DNA from: Paramarasmius palmivorus
Lineage: Eukaryota > Basidiomycota > Agaricomycetes > Agaricales > Marasmiaceae
Direction: 5' to 3'
Assembly: GCA_037176845.1 (NCBI GenBank)
Contig: JAYKXP010000005.1
Location: forward strand, 62,001-126,000
DNA: 64,000 bases
A program made the position numbers and the translations under genes. Under the pieces are notes generated by a model that was given only the letters and a program-made list of their open reading frames with translations, was not told the DNA's origin and made no database searches. Of this stretch, positions 32,554 to 42,826 are shown one piece after another (within the stretch, counting starts at the first letter, position 1; each line of letters opens with the position of its first letter).

Positions 32554-34752
32554 TTATTGACTTCGATACTCCGGCGGACTGCTATCATTATCGACAGGTT
32601 GAATGTTGACCACGGGTGGTTCGACAGGACGCTCGCCCAGAGGTGCCACCTGATCAGGCATATGCTCCCTGTTCAGGTTTTGGTCTATTGACAATGGCAA
32701 TTTTCTCATATTCTGAATAGGTGGTTCCCGCCATTCTGAATCCCACTCGAATGGAGTGATTTCAGTGTTGGGGCCGACAAAGATGGCAGAAGTCGAGAAG
32801 AAGAGCGACGGGGGATGGCTCGTGTTACTGTCGGCTGTAGCCGACTGACGGCGTTGATGGCGGCGATATAGGAAGGCGGCGAGAGCGATCAATATGACTA
32901 GAAATAGAACACCTCCAACAATGCTACCAGCGAGAGTTGTGACAGGTACCCTTGACGAGGATGAAGTAGTAGGCGGTGGCAGTTCGTCGAATATATCAAT
33001 TCCATCGATGAGAACTTGTGCGGCAAAGGATTGATTTACGACGTCAAAGGAAGGGGAATATCCACCGCGGAACGAAGGATCTTGCCAGGATCCATCGTAT
33101 ATGTTATTACCTACGTTAGCCTGTTTACGGACGGTGTTGTACTATAAATTAATGTCATGACAAGATATATGTGATGGATGCGGCTCACGGACCTGTACAC
33201 CAAGGAAGGCTCTGATTGCGTCACGAATGTCCGATGGTAAAGAAGTGGCTTTCCTGTATGCAACAGCCAATCCCCTAACGAACTCAATGTCCCACGCCAA
33301 TGCATCTGGGGCCCCCTTGGGAACCCCGGGGGTACTCTGGTCGTGATAGTTTAACAAGTTTCCCCATGCACTTGGCCACCCTGCTCCAGTGGTATCAAAG
33401 GCTCGCTGAATAGTTTCCAGCAGTCTAGTCATTTATGATGAGTTGAATGCACCAACGCATGGGGAATTGGACTTACAGCTTGTGCAGATCTTCGTCGTCT
33501 TCTAGCACCGCTAGAATCGAAAGCCCTTCAATCACAAACCCGACTGTTGAGGTACCACCTGGCCAAATAAGAGAGATATTTCCGCATTCCCCTAATTCTT
33601 TAATTTCGGTGGCTACCCCGAATTCTGGGACAAAAGGATGTTGCATGACAAAGTCTAAGGATGCCCGTGCCGCTGCCGCATAAGTGCCGTTCAGCGGCGA
33701 TGTTTCCAAGCTAGCCATGATCGAGGAGAATCTGGTACCATGTCAATTGCGATAAGGCCTGAGTTCGCCATGACATTGACTCACAGGAAAAAGTATCTGT
33801 AAAGTGCTTATGAGAACAATATTAATATGTTACCCAAAGGAGGAGCCACCCACGCAGTTTCATACATGTCTATAACTGAGCTTTGACGTGACGCATTCTG
33901 CGTTGACTTTCATTAGTTCAATAAGTCTCTTAGAGAGTTTAAACGCACTTGAAATAGGGCACCGGCGAGTGAGACTTTTTCTCCCGTTGCATTGCAAGTT
34001 TGAGGTAGAGAGAAGTTTTTCCCAGAGGTCCGTCCCGATTGAAGGTCGCTGTTAGAAATGGTATATATGTTTATGAGGTCCCAATACTCTTTGGCCTGAT
34101 CTAGTAAATAATCATCTCCGAGAGAAAGGTATGCACGTATAGCAGTGTACCCCATTTGACTATTCATTCAGTGGCATTCGTTTGTCAGCACGATGAAACC
34201 AAGTTAGGAGGCAAGCCATGGCATACATCATTTGGCGAAGAATTTCAACAAAGCCGTTGGGTGCATTACCGGTGCTAGGAATCATTTCAGCCTCAGATAC
34301 ATTCAATTTTGATATATGACTTACTTGTTCCAGGTGATCGCGAGGCTACGGAAGTATAACATAGTCTTATCACTTAGGTTTTGCTGGTGTGTCATCGCGT
34401 TGTAGTTGGCAAGAGCTTCATAGAAATGTAGTGTATCTGCGACGCTAAGATCTATTAAGATTTGTAGATTAGTCCATTGCATCGTCAAGATTGAGAAAAT
34501 GGTGCCACTGTCGGTTATGTTGCCGAAAGAGTCAAGCCTATTGACGATATGACTGAGAGCAGCATCGGCAGCGTTGACACGATCTGAGTGTGAAACGGTG
34601 ATATTGCCACTATTCTATGTTTCTAGGTTAGCTTAGCATAGAGCACCTCATTTTGGGATTCTTCGTACCCAGAGAGGCGTCGTATGGAGTATTTGCGCCG
34701 GGATACCAGGAAGAGCAATGGGAGAAAGCACAAAAACTGAAAGGAAGAGCAT
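32554..34752 (-). CDS. GH76-like (six-hairpin) glycosidase with C-terminal membrane anchor
   Basis: Exons (complement) 34752-34669, 34614-34325, 34274-34227, 34159-33949, 33897-33866, 33796-33785, 33731-33477, 33424-33193, 33141-32554; 583 aa. A signal peptide (MLFLSVFVLSPIALPG) starts an exported helical domain typical of alpha,alpha-barrel glycosidases: MLYFRSLAITWN, MGYTAIRAYLSLGDDYLLDQAKEYWDLI, TYAAAARASLDFVMQH, STVGFVIEGLSILAVLE, WDIEFVRGLAVAYRKA, DGSWQDPSFRGG. Near residues 450-480 is one membrane span (LAGSIVGGVLFLVILIALAAFLY), then a cytosolic Arg-rich and Pro-rich tail. Fungal GH76 enzymes (Dcw1/Dfg5) act on mannan or GPI glycan at the wall. I assign the fold more firmly than the family; the Asp-Asp catalytic pair of GH76 is not obvious. 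One exon is only 12 nt. Confidence 0.6.
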
Positions 34753-35779
34753 TTCCGGAGGGCGAGAGAAATCTTTCCTTACTCGCGACACGAGTGACTA
34801 TATATGTGAGCTGATTGAGAGGAGACCCCACTGTTTCCTATGTTAGTGAGAACATCAAACTATGAAACTTGGAGTGAAGGCCCAGGTGATCGCAAGAGTG
34901 CGATGCAAACAGAGAGATCATAGTTATAATCAACAGGAGACACTGCAAACAGTCAGTGGTTTGAAAAAGAGTGGGATAATTACTCAACATCGAGCGATCT
35001 GATCCTCGGCATATTTATACCCCGACTATTGCCCTAAGTTAAGTTTTGCGGGACATGGAGCTGCATCGGTATCCATGGCAGCTTTGAAGACGGAATACGG
35101 AGAGAAGCGCATCCAAGTAGATTGAGATTGCGTTCGAGTGTTATCGAAGCAGGCCTGTGCGTGACACGCAAGCTCCTTGTAGTCGTCACTAGGTCACTGG
35201 TCAGTACTTCAAGCTTCAGTGGTCACAACTAGATCTATTGTGATCACCCGATAGCAGCGTGAGAAGTACATCTACAAACACAGACAAACACAGACCGGAC
35301 CTCATGCGAACCCAGATTGCTCACTTCGTTCGGAATCAACCGAATACCTCGAGTCTCTGTATCAAGACTATGGTGCATGGGTCGCGGGCCTTCGCACTGC
35401 GCCGTCCCCTCTTGAATTACCTGGCCGCCTATTTGAAAATATGAGTGCTGAACTGAACCGTCTGTCAAGTACCCTGCTAGACTGATACGGCAATGGAGAA
35501 TACTATAAAGTAATCTCTATTTTTATACACTGCAGCGACTGGATCCTGTTTCCGTAGAAACAGCACCCGACAAAGATGATGACGAAAGATCTTTGTCGGG
35601 TGCTGTTCTGTGCTGTTTCTGTAGAAACAGGATCCAATCGCTGCAGTGATAGCGAATCGGCCCCATTTTACAAAGATGTAAAAGTTTTTGTTCTCTGCTT
35701 CGGCCTTATTAACTAGCGTCTTCTCCGGAATTCCCAACAAGAAAATCCCAGGAGTTACCAAAAGTTCAGCACGTTAATC
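34753..35779. other. 1-kb intergenic region upstream of BIM1-like copy 3
   Basis: No supported gene. From about 35514 it is the left part of duplication unit B and holds the 121-bp inverted-repeat element at 35528-35648. The remainder (34753-35513) shows only short, unconvincing frames. Confidence 0.5.
35528..35648. mobile_element. CACTA-like MITE (121 bp, foldback, ATA target duplication)
   Basis: Starts CACTGCAGCGACTGGATCC and ends with the reverse complement type TCGCTGCAGTG; nearly the whole element folds back, with one ~10-nt asymmetry. It is flanked by ATA on both sides (35525-35527, 35649-35651). Unit A has a single ATA at the same place (7676-7678), an empty site. CACTG...CAGTG ends with a 3-bp duplication fit the CACTA (EnSpm) superfamily; a Harbinger-type origin is less likely. 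Confidence 0.75.
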
Positions 35780-36554
35780 ATGCTGCTTTCTAGTCTTTGC
35801 ATATTCTCTGCCGTTGCCGGACTGGCCAATGCTAACTTCCAGCTTGAATTTCCCCCTCCTCGTGGACCCTACGTCGAAGATAGTCAGCCAGCGTTCTGTG
35901 GTATGTCCTCAGCTTTCCCTTTGGCACTTCTCTCAATGTACATTTCCAGACCACTACTTGACTCCCAATAGCAATCGCACTGAAGTGTCCTTGACCAATT
36001 CATACATCTCCATTAAGTCGGAGCATCCACGGTGGACCAGTAAGTACTCTATGCAATGTCATCAGCCAGCTAACTAAACTTTTGAAAAGTCGCATTGCTC
36101 GTCTCCAACAGTTCTAATCCGGCCAAGTTCCCAGACTTCGAACAGGTCACCCCTTACACGACAAATTCCGGATCTGGCTTATTCTGCATGCCACTCGACT
36201 TGAGCCATGCTGATGCAACCTTTTCTGCCGGCCAAAACGTTACTTTCCAACTGGTCTTTGACGGTGGTTACGGTGAAATGTTCCAGGCAAGTCTCTTTTT
36301 GCCATGCTCATTCATCCGAGCGTCTGACCCCAAGTTTGCCGCAGTGCGCAGACGTTACACTAACCGACTCAACGAGTAACACGGAACCTAGCTCTGGTTG
36401 TACGGCAGCTATACTCCAGGCTGATAGTGGAAGCTCCTCCGGGACCACGAGTGCAGGTGGAAGCACGCCCACTAGTGGCGCGTCAAAGCCCATAGCATTT
36501 TCATCTGTGGCGTTTACCATGGGATTCGCGGGTCTTTTCTTGTCTTTAGCCTAA
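35780..36554 (+). CDS. BIM1/X325-like protein, copy 3, N-terminal copper His replaced by Asn
   Basis: Exons 35780-35900, 35950-36039, 36090-36286, 36345-36554; 205 aa, exon sizes equal to copy 2 except the last (3 nt shorter). The signal peptide (MLLSSLCIFSAVAGLANA) is followed by NFQLEFPPPRG: codon AAC replaces CAC, so the mature protein would start with Asn, not the His that completes the copper brace in this family. The second His (KSEHPRW), the Cys pattern (AFC, LFCMPLDLS, FQCADV) and the GPI tail are kept, and there is no stop or frameshift. Intron 3 (36287-36344) again uses CAG|GCAAGT. Either it has a copper-independent or altered role, or it is drifting. Single transversion from copy 2 at that codon. 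Confidence 0.85.
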
Positions 36555-36722
36555 TGTAGTAGTGCATTGATCGCAAAGGTGGCGAGAGATGACAATATAT
36601 TTAAACTTGCAGACGTTTCAATGGCACTATTGCATGGCTCGAACTGTGCAAGGAGACTGGAACTGAGAGTTCTCTGGTATTATCACATGGGTTGACCCTA
36701 GGCAGCCCTAGGTGTAATACAC

Positions 36723-36778
36723 AGAACGACTATCTTCTGTGTAAAGCCGTCTTTACTTGTACAGAAGATAGTCGTTCT
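36723..36778. repeat. Perfect inverted repeat / hairpin
   Basis: AGAACGACTATCTTCTGT (36723-36740) and its exact reverse complement (36761-36778) surround a second paired block, GTAAAG...CTTTAC. It lies just past the right edge of duplication unit B. It may be a MITE remnant or a hairpin near the promoter of the next gene. Confidence 0.6.
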
Positions 36779-36893
36779 ATACCTGAGTAAGCGTTAGCGG
36801 CCCACCTCTGCATTCAAGTCGCTTCTTGACTTTTAACTACTACATACCATATACGCTCAGAACTACGTTCCAAGGACACTCTATATCCCAAAA

Positions 36894-37378
36894 ATGCTCG
36901 CCTTTTCTCGTTTCCTCGTAGCATTTGTGTTCACCCTCTTCTTCCATCTCGCCGTGTCATCGTCTGTACCTGCCGTGTCATGCCCTCACCAAGATCCGCC
37001 AAAGGACATAGTACACAACACGGGCATTATCGACTGTGGGATTTTAGAGGTTGCTTCAGGTACGCGTCTCCATGGTCTCTGTATCCACATCGACTGAAAT
37101 CTCGGACAGGCAACGCAGGCGATGGTGGAGATGCGAGTTCAAGAGTGGCTCCAGTCGGAAAGGCCGTGCAGCGTCGGAATTCCAACATCAACCAGGATGC
37201 AGGCCCGGGCGGTTCAGCCAACGGCAGATCAGTTTATAACAATGGTTACTGTGAGCCTCTCATCCGTGTACTCTCAGGTACGTGTCCGATGGCAAATGGC
37301 TAGTGAAAAGCTCACCGTCTCTCAGATAATGCCGGCAACGGAGGAAACGCAGGCAGTAGCGTATTAGGGGGTATATGA
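36894..37378 (+). CDS. Small secreted Gly/Asn-rich protein
   Basis: Exons 36894-37059, 37110-37250, 37326-37378; 119 aa. A strong signal peptide (MLAFSRFLVAFVFTLFFHLAVSS) precedes a short stretch with three Cys (VSCPHQDPP, IDCGIL), then a Gly/Ala/Asn/Ser-rich region (NAGDGGDASS, DAGPGGSANGR, NAGNGGNAGSS). No enzyme motif. Wall-associated or effector-like secreted proteins can look like this, but nothing specific supports either. It lies in the accessory stretch between BIM1-like copy 3 and the altered PTH2 copy. Confidence 0.6.
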
Positions 37379-37487
37379 ATGACCTGTATCACACCAATCT
37401 ACCTGTATTATCACCATGTGTTACTATATTCCACAGACATTTGTAGAACATTGGCCAACCTAGAACTTCATTGTAACAATGTGTTCT

Positions 37488-38414
37488 TCATAGAAGACGT
37501 AGTTTTCCTGTCACTTGGTTGACCAGAGGTACTGGTGCAGGTCCAATTCCAAGCACCGTAACCGTCCAGAGTTCCCTGTCGCGTGAGTTAGTGAGCGAGA
37601 CGCGCTAATCAATGAATGGTCTACTCAACTTGTCGTGTACCGCACGAGCGCACAGGTTCAGGCTCTTCGCAATTGCTTCTAGCTCCAACAGTTGCTCTTC
37701 AGAAACGCCCTTCAACGCGATTTTTGCCTGTCTATTGCCTTCGCTCAGCCCATGGAACGAATGAAAGATGCTAGACCAACCCAGTCCTTTCCCAATGACG
37801 GACCAACTACCGAGGTCATATTAATATGGGACGGGATACAGAGATTACAGTGAGGATACACACCGCGGAGTTGGCTTTGGATAAGGCCTTATAACAAGCT
37901 AATGTGGCCTGGCTACACAAAGGTCGGATCGAATAATTTGGGGATCAAACAGTAGCCCATACCCGCAACTGCCACGACATGTCAATCTTCATACCATCAC
38001 AACGCGATAGAGACCATACTTGGTAGATACTGTTCCTGGGGACATTTTGAGATCCGTTCTGACAATCAACACCTATCCTTGCGTTGGGGAATCAGACAAG
38101 TTACCGCAGACGCTCCACCAAAGTCCTTACCATTTTGCATGGTTCTAGAAAGCCTGCCGAGACTTTCGAGAGGTCACCATCTGGAATGTCTTCTGGTGGC
38201 GCATCCTCTTCGGGTTCGGTTGAAATTTCAGTGGTAGAGGAATCGGGTGGTGCTGTATGCCGTCTTCCGAGGTAAAAACCTGCAGTAGCAGAAAGTGCTC
38301 CAAGAGCGACAGAAACAAGTACTGTAGTAGATATTTATTCTCAGTGAGTAAATGTTGAATTTCGGAAAGAGACCAGCACTCACATTGCCTTTCAGACAGA
38401 GAAATGTTCACCAT
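37488..38414 (-). CDS. PTH2-like protein with altered catalytic residues (paralogue A)
   Basis: Exons (complement) 38414-38384, 38321-38131, 38072-38020, 37968-37963 (6 nt), 37912-37864, 37806-37781, 37731-37630, 37575-37488; 181 aa. The frame stays open throughout. Six exons (53, 6, 49, 26, 102 nt in a row, and the anchor exon) match the canonical copy at 59105-60123 in order and, from the 53-nt exon on, in size. An N-terminal membrane anchor (LLVSVALGALSATAGFYLG) precedes the peptidyl-tRNA hydrolase 2 domain (VLIVRTDLKM ... ATLACYKALSKANS ... RHWERTGQAKIALK ... SLNLCARAVHD ... VNQVTGKLRLL). But the family GKxAAQCSHAT is here GTVSTNCGQAT, and the AGRTQ block after the conserved Asp is missing with about four residues. 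It is probably inactive as a hydrolase. 88 bp from the HAS1 start, divergent. Confidence 0.75.
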
Positions 38415-38502
38415 AGACGTTATGGAAAGAGTGCGTCAACCTTAACCCTAACAACTAGGCGTTTCCAATCGCCAATTTTTTTCTAGCTCTCTACTAAACA
38501 CC

Positions 38503-40483
38503 ATGGCTGCCAAAGCCTCTTCCTCAAAATCACCTTCGACTGAAGATGTCCCCGAACGACCGTCATTCTCAACACTCAATCTATCCCAACAAACCAATAG
38601 GGCCCTTGAAGAGATGGGTTTCACGCACATGACTCCCGTACAGGCCAAATCAATACCTGTGCTTTTAACTGGAAAGGACGTGCTTGGTGCAGCTCAGACG
38701 GGTTCAGGAAAAACACTAGCTTTTCTGATACCGGCTGTAGAACTCCTACATCGATTAAAATTCAAGCCAATGAACGGTGTGTACTCGTTTTCTGCGTATT
38801 ATTGGATTCAAGTCGAACTGGATGTTTCTTTAGGCACCGGGATTGTCATCGTTACACCCACGAGAGAACTTGCACTTCAAATCTTTGGTGTTGCAAAGCA
38901 ATTGATGGAGCATCATTCGCAGACGTTTGGGATTGTTATGGGAGGTGCTAATAGAAGCGCGGAGGCGGAGAAGCTATCAAAAGGAGTGAACCTGTTAGTT
39001 GCGACGCCAGGTCGATTGCTGGATCATCTCCAGGTGAGCGTCTTTCTCCTTTGCCAAGTATTCATTCGCTGATTGGCCCTTCACAGAACACAAAAGGCTT
39101 TGTCTACCGGAACCTCAAGGCATTAGTAATTGATGAGGCAGATCGTATTTTAGAAGTGGGTTTCGAGGAAGAGATGAAGAAAATTATATCAATACTACCT
39201 AACGGTGCGTTCCTCGTGGTTCTTTACTCGGATATGAGCTCATATCTAGGTAGAAAACCGGCAGTCTATGCTATTTTCCGCCACCCAGACAACAAAAGTG
39301 TCCGACCTTGCACGGATATCGTTACGGCCTGGTCCAGTTCACATAGACGTCGCAAAGCAAAGGGACACAAGTACTGTCTCGACGCTTTCACAAGGATACG
39401 TTGTTTGCCCTTCGGATAAACGGTTCCTACTTCTCTTCACGTTTTTGAAGAAAAATCTTAAGAAGAAAGTCATCGTTTTCTTTTCGAGCTGTAATTCCGT
39501 CAAGTATCACTCCGAGTTGCTCAATTACATCGATGTTCCTGTTTTGGCTTTACATGTACGTTGCACTCCTTGTGATTTTGTTTCTGCAGCTCTTAACTTC
39601 ATATCCTTACACAGGGAAAGCAAAAGCAACAAAAACGAACGAATACTTTCTTCGAGTTTATCAATGCCGAGTCTGGCATATTACTTTCCACCGATGTTGC
39701 AGCTCGAGGACTTGATATTCCTAGGGTAGACTGGATTATACAGTATGACCCGCCGGATGATCCTCGTGATTACATCCATCGTGTTGGACGTACTGCGCGT
39801 GCCGGCAAGGTTGGAAAGAGTTTACTCTTCCTGCTGGAAAGCGAGCTTGGTTTCCTACGGTATCTGAAGGAAGCAAAAGTTCCGCTGAACGAGTTTAGCT
39901 TCCCACAAGATCGCGTGTTCAATGTTCAAACTCAGGTACACACATATCGCAATTACAGTCTGTGAAAGCGTTATACTGACCGGTATTCCTGCAGATGGAG
40001 AAACTCTTAGCAAAGAACTACTACCTTCACCAGTCAGCAAAAGACGGATATCGATCATATCTCCAAGCCTACGCATCGTATTCGTTAAAGAAAATATTTG
40101 ACGTGAACGCTCTGGATTTGGCCAAGGTCGGCAAATCGTTTGGATTCGCGGTTCCCCCGCGAGTCAACGTCAACATCGGTGCTTCCAAAGGCCCTAATGT
40201 CGGCAAGAATGAGAAGAAGCGGAAGCGTACCGGCGACGATGACGAAGAGGAAGAGGATGAAGACGAGCAAGTCTTTGAAGAGATTACGGATGCTCAAAAG
40301 GTTGACGAGGAGAGTGAAGAGAGCGAGGGTGAGGATGAACCCCAATTCCGTTCTCAGGTGCGCAGACAAGGAAAGCAGCGTCGGATGGAGACACTGGGGA
40401 AGAAAAAGGTAGAGAAGGAGATTTACAAAAAGGGCAAGGAACGGAATCAAAGAAAAAAAGAAGGGACACAATGGAGTAGATAG
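38503..40483 (+). CDS. HAS1: DEAD-box RNA helicase Has1
   Basis: Exons 38503-38776, 38834-39033, 39087-39204, 39254-39555, 39615-39935, 39995-40483; 567 aa. All DEAD-box motifs are readable: Q motif ([19 protein letters not shown]), [68 protein letters not shown] and [10 protein letters not shown]. The Has1-type C-terminal part follows ([54 protein letters not shown] given in two parts). Has1 works in 40S and 60S assembly in the nucleolus. The tail is longer than in yeast and strongly acidic then basic ([18 protein letters not shown]). Confidence 0.95.
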
Positions 40484-40753
40484 CCATCCTTGTACACAGC
40501 TCTTGATCCTGGTTCTTGGGTATTATTACTGTCATTTTTACCGATTTTTTGGTGCCCGCAGTCCTGAGTACGTCTTTTAGCCTGCGGCGCGGCTGGAGTG
40601 GCTGCAAAAGTGCACGTTGACGCGCCTGTCTACACGTGGAGCTGGTTGACCAAATAAGTGCCAAACGTCTCAAGCTTTTCCTCTGATTCGTCACCCCCGT
40701 CATTTTCCTCGACTCTTCTGCGTCTTCTCTCAAGAATATTTTGCGTTAGATAG

Positions 40754-41914
40754 ATGGCTACTACCCAGGTGTGTATATTCTTTCCATTTTTTTCATCGTC
40801 TGGACCCTGAAGTTTCGTTTTCCGTAGCACTATATCTGGGCCTCGGGTCATTTCATTCTCCTCATTTCCGCTCTTCGGTACTTTCTTGCTTGGGTGACCT
40901 TCAAAACTGTCTCTGCTTGGTGGTACAAGGGTGCGTTTTCAGCAGCACAATTTCGACGATGGCCTCGTTTTGTTGACTTATGGTGTCTACGTGTTCGGTT
41001 CGACAGCGTGTTACACCGGTGCCCTCGTCAGTTATGCTATCGTTTGCCAGTCAGTCTTCCAACCATTTATCTCTCTATTTTGTCATGCTGAAGCTTTATG
41101 CTCAATAGGAAATCTCTTGGAGTGCGTGTCTCTGGTTCCATGACGTAAAAGTATTGACGGTCTCGCGAGTAGGTACCCCAACCCAGTTTGGCCTATGTGA
41201 AGCGCGCTTTGTTGGATGAGGTATGAAGTTTTTGGATCCAGAAGACACGAAACTGACACATGAAATAGAACATTCAATATTTGCTCTTGGCTTTGTTCTG
41301 GTGGACCTCGAAACCCATTGCCGGTCCGTATTCCTTCCGACTTGCAGCGAGAAGCAGGGTCTAACTAGTCTCTTTCGACCAGTTACTCTACTTCCGTACA
41401 CAATCTTTTCCTTGTTCCATGCTTTGACATTCACCCGTACCACCTTGATGCCTCAATTCCTTCCGCCTGGACCTCCCGCTACTGCTGGTGGTGCCCCTAC
41501 TCCTCACCCCCTCGCCAAAAAACTTCAAGTTTGGGTGAAAGGTAAATTCTGGTTGAACTGTTGCCATGGACATCAGCTAATTAACTTCGAACAGCGAACT
41601 ATGATACTGCTATGAAAGCAGTCGCCTATACCGAATTGGTCATCCTTCTTCGCGTCGTGCTCGGAGCCATCACTTTCCAGAACTCGCTCATCTCTCCCAT
41701 CATCTACGCACATTTCCTGCGCCAGCGCTGGTACCAGTCTGCCTTCACCAGGGATGCTATCGCTCACGCCACCGGACGCATTGAAGCAACCATCTACGCC
41801 CAACAGAATCCCACTCTTACGAACATCTACGAGCAAGCAAAATCTCTTGTGCAGAGATGGGGAGGCAGCAATGTGGCCCCCGCACCTGCTGCTGCCCAAG
41901 GTGCTCGCCGATAA
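40754..41914 (+). CDS. Pom33/Per33/TMEM33-family ER and nuclear-envelope protein
   Basis: Exons 40754-40768, 40828-40930, 41007-41049, 41109-41121 (13 nt), 41173-41220, 41269-41323, 41383-41541, 41595-41914; 251 aa. The start exon codes MATTQ. Membrane segments: HFILLISALRYFLAWVTF, YTGALVSYAIVCQ, NIQYLLLALFWWTSKPIAV with LLPYTIFSLFHALTFTRT, and YTELVILLRVVLGAITF. The ordering and the FHALTFTRT motif match TMEM33 and yeast Pom33/Per33, reticulon-like proteins that help nuclear pore distribution. The short exons were placed by frame; the 13-nt one gives KSLG. Confidence 0.82.
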
Positions 41915-42348
41915 ACCTGCCTTCCCATTGGGATACGCGAAGTCGCTACTGGTGTTGACGATATCAGAAGAGAAACTTCCAACAAATGATGTAGAAGGAA
42001 CTTATGGACGTTATTTCATTGCATTTTCTTATTCGTTTGTTGTTAATTTACGAGCTCAATTACAGAATGTTGTGACCAATAATATTTCTGGGTTGCATTG
42101 TTCGTTCAATGTCGTGTTCCGTGCTATCTTTCGGGGGGTGTCGTTGCGTCGCCTCTGTCATCATTATGTTGTGGATCACTTAGGCCTTTTTGAGCTTTCG
42201 AATCAATAACTCGTCAGAGTGGAGAGTTTTTGAGATGGTTTGTTATGACGAGCAGATGACGTGGGGAACAGCAGGCTGTATGGCCAAACGAGTTGAACAA
42301 GAATATAAAAGCGTTACACTGTGCCCCACATTCGAAAACAAGCCAACC
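41915..42348. promoter_or_regulatory. Intergenic with TATA box for the small membrane protein
   Basis: No gene seen. TATAAAA at 42304-42310 lies 39-45 bp before the start codon at 42349. Confidence 0.45.
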
Positions 42349-42697
42349 ATGCCCCCAACCATAACATCTGCTTTGCAAGACTTTCTCAACGCCCTCACTA
42401 GCTTGGCTGCCGGCCTCGTCAATTCGGTGTTTGCAGTTTTTTCGGCCATTGCTGGGCTAGGAACGGACATTGTCACATCATTCGTCCAGCTCGTGCAAAC
42501 CTTTTTGAAATTCGGAATAGACCTCTGTCAAGGTGTAGTCGGGTTCGTTATTGGTACGTTCTAGCCTGCTCTAGCTTGTCAAAGTGTTGATACTTACTGT
42601 GGCCCTAGCAAACTTCTTTGCGATTCTGGTTATCGGAGGAGCATACTACCTTTACACAAACCGGCAGAACCAAGGGAGAATTAAGAAGAGAGCATGA
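42349..42697 (+). CDS. Small two-span membrane protein, unknown
   Basis: Exons 42349-42553 and 42609-42697; 97 aa. The first ~70 residues form an amphipathic to hydrophobic stretch (LTSLAAGLVNSVFAVFSAIAGLGTDIVTSFVQLVQTF) and the second exon adds a clear membrane span (FFAILVIGGAYYLYTN) with a basic end (RIKKRA). No family recognised. The close TATA box suggests regulated expression. Confidence 0.55.
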
Positions 42698-42826
42698 CGA
42701 GAGACCGTGTAGAACGTAGTATACCCTATATGCCTAGCTGCTGTAAATTTCTTGTGTATCGCTTTAGCGCCCGGTTATAAACAGCTGTCAACTTGGTTCT
42801 GACGCTCGTCACGATTCTCTTAAACC

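Larger units (their letters stand above)
35514..36700 (+). repeat. Dispersed duplication, unit B (BIM1-like copy 3 with flanks)
   Basis: Same order and near-identical sequence as 7662-8731, interrupted upstream by the 121-bp element. Substitutions are scattered; a few short indels occur. Similarity stops at TTGACCC on both sides, next to CCTAGG-containing palindromic sequence. Confidence 0.85.

Noticed and set aside
37488..38414. PTH2 paralogue A as a frameshifted pseudogene
   Set aside because: Including the 6-nt exon, every junction closes in frame and the stop is in the expected place; only residues are altered.
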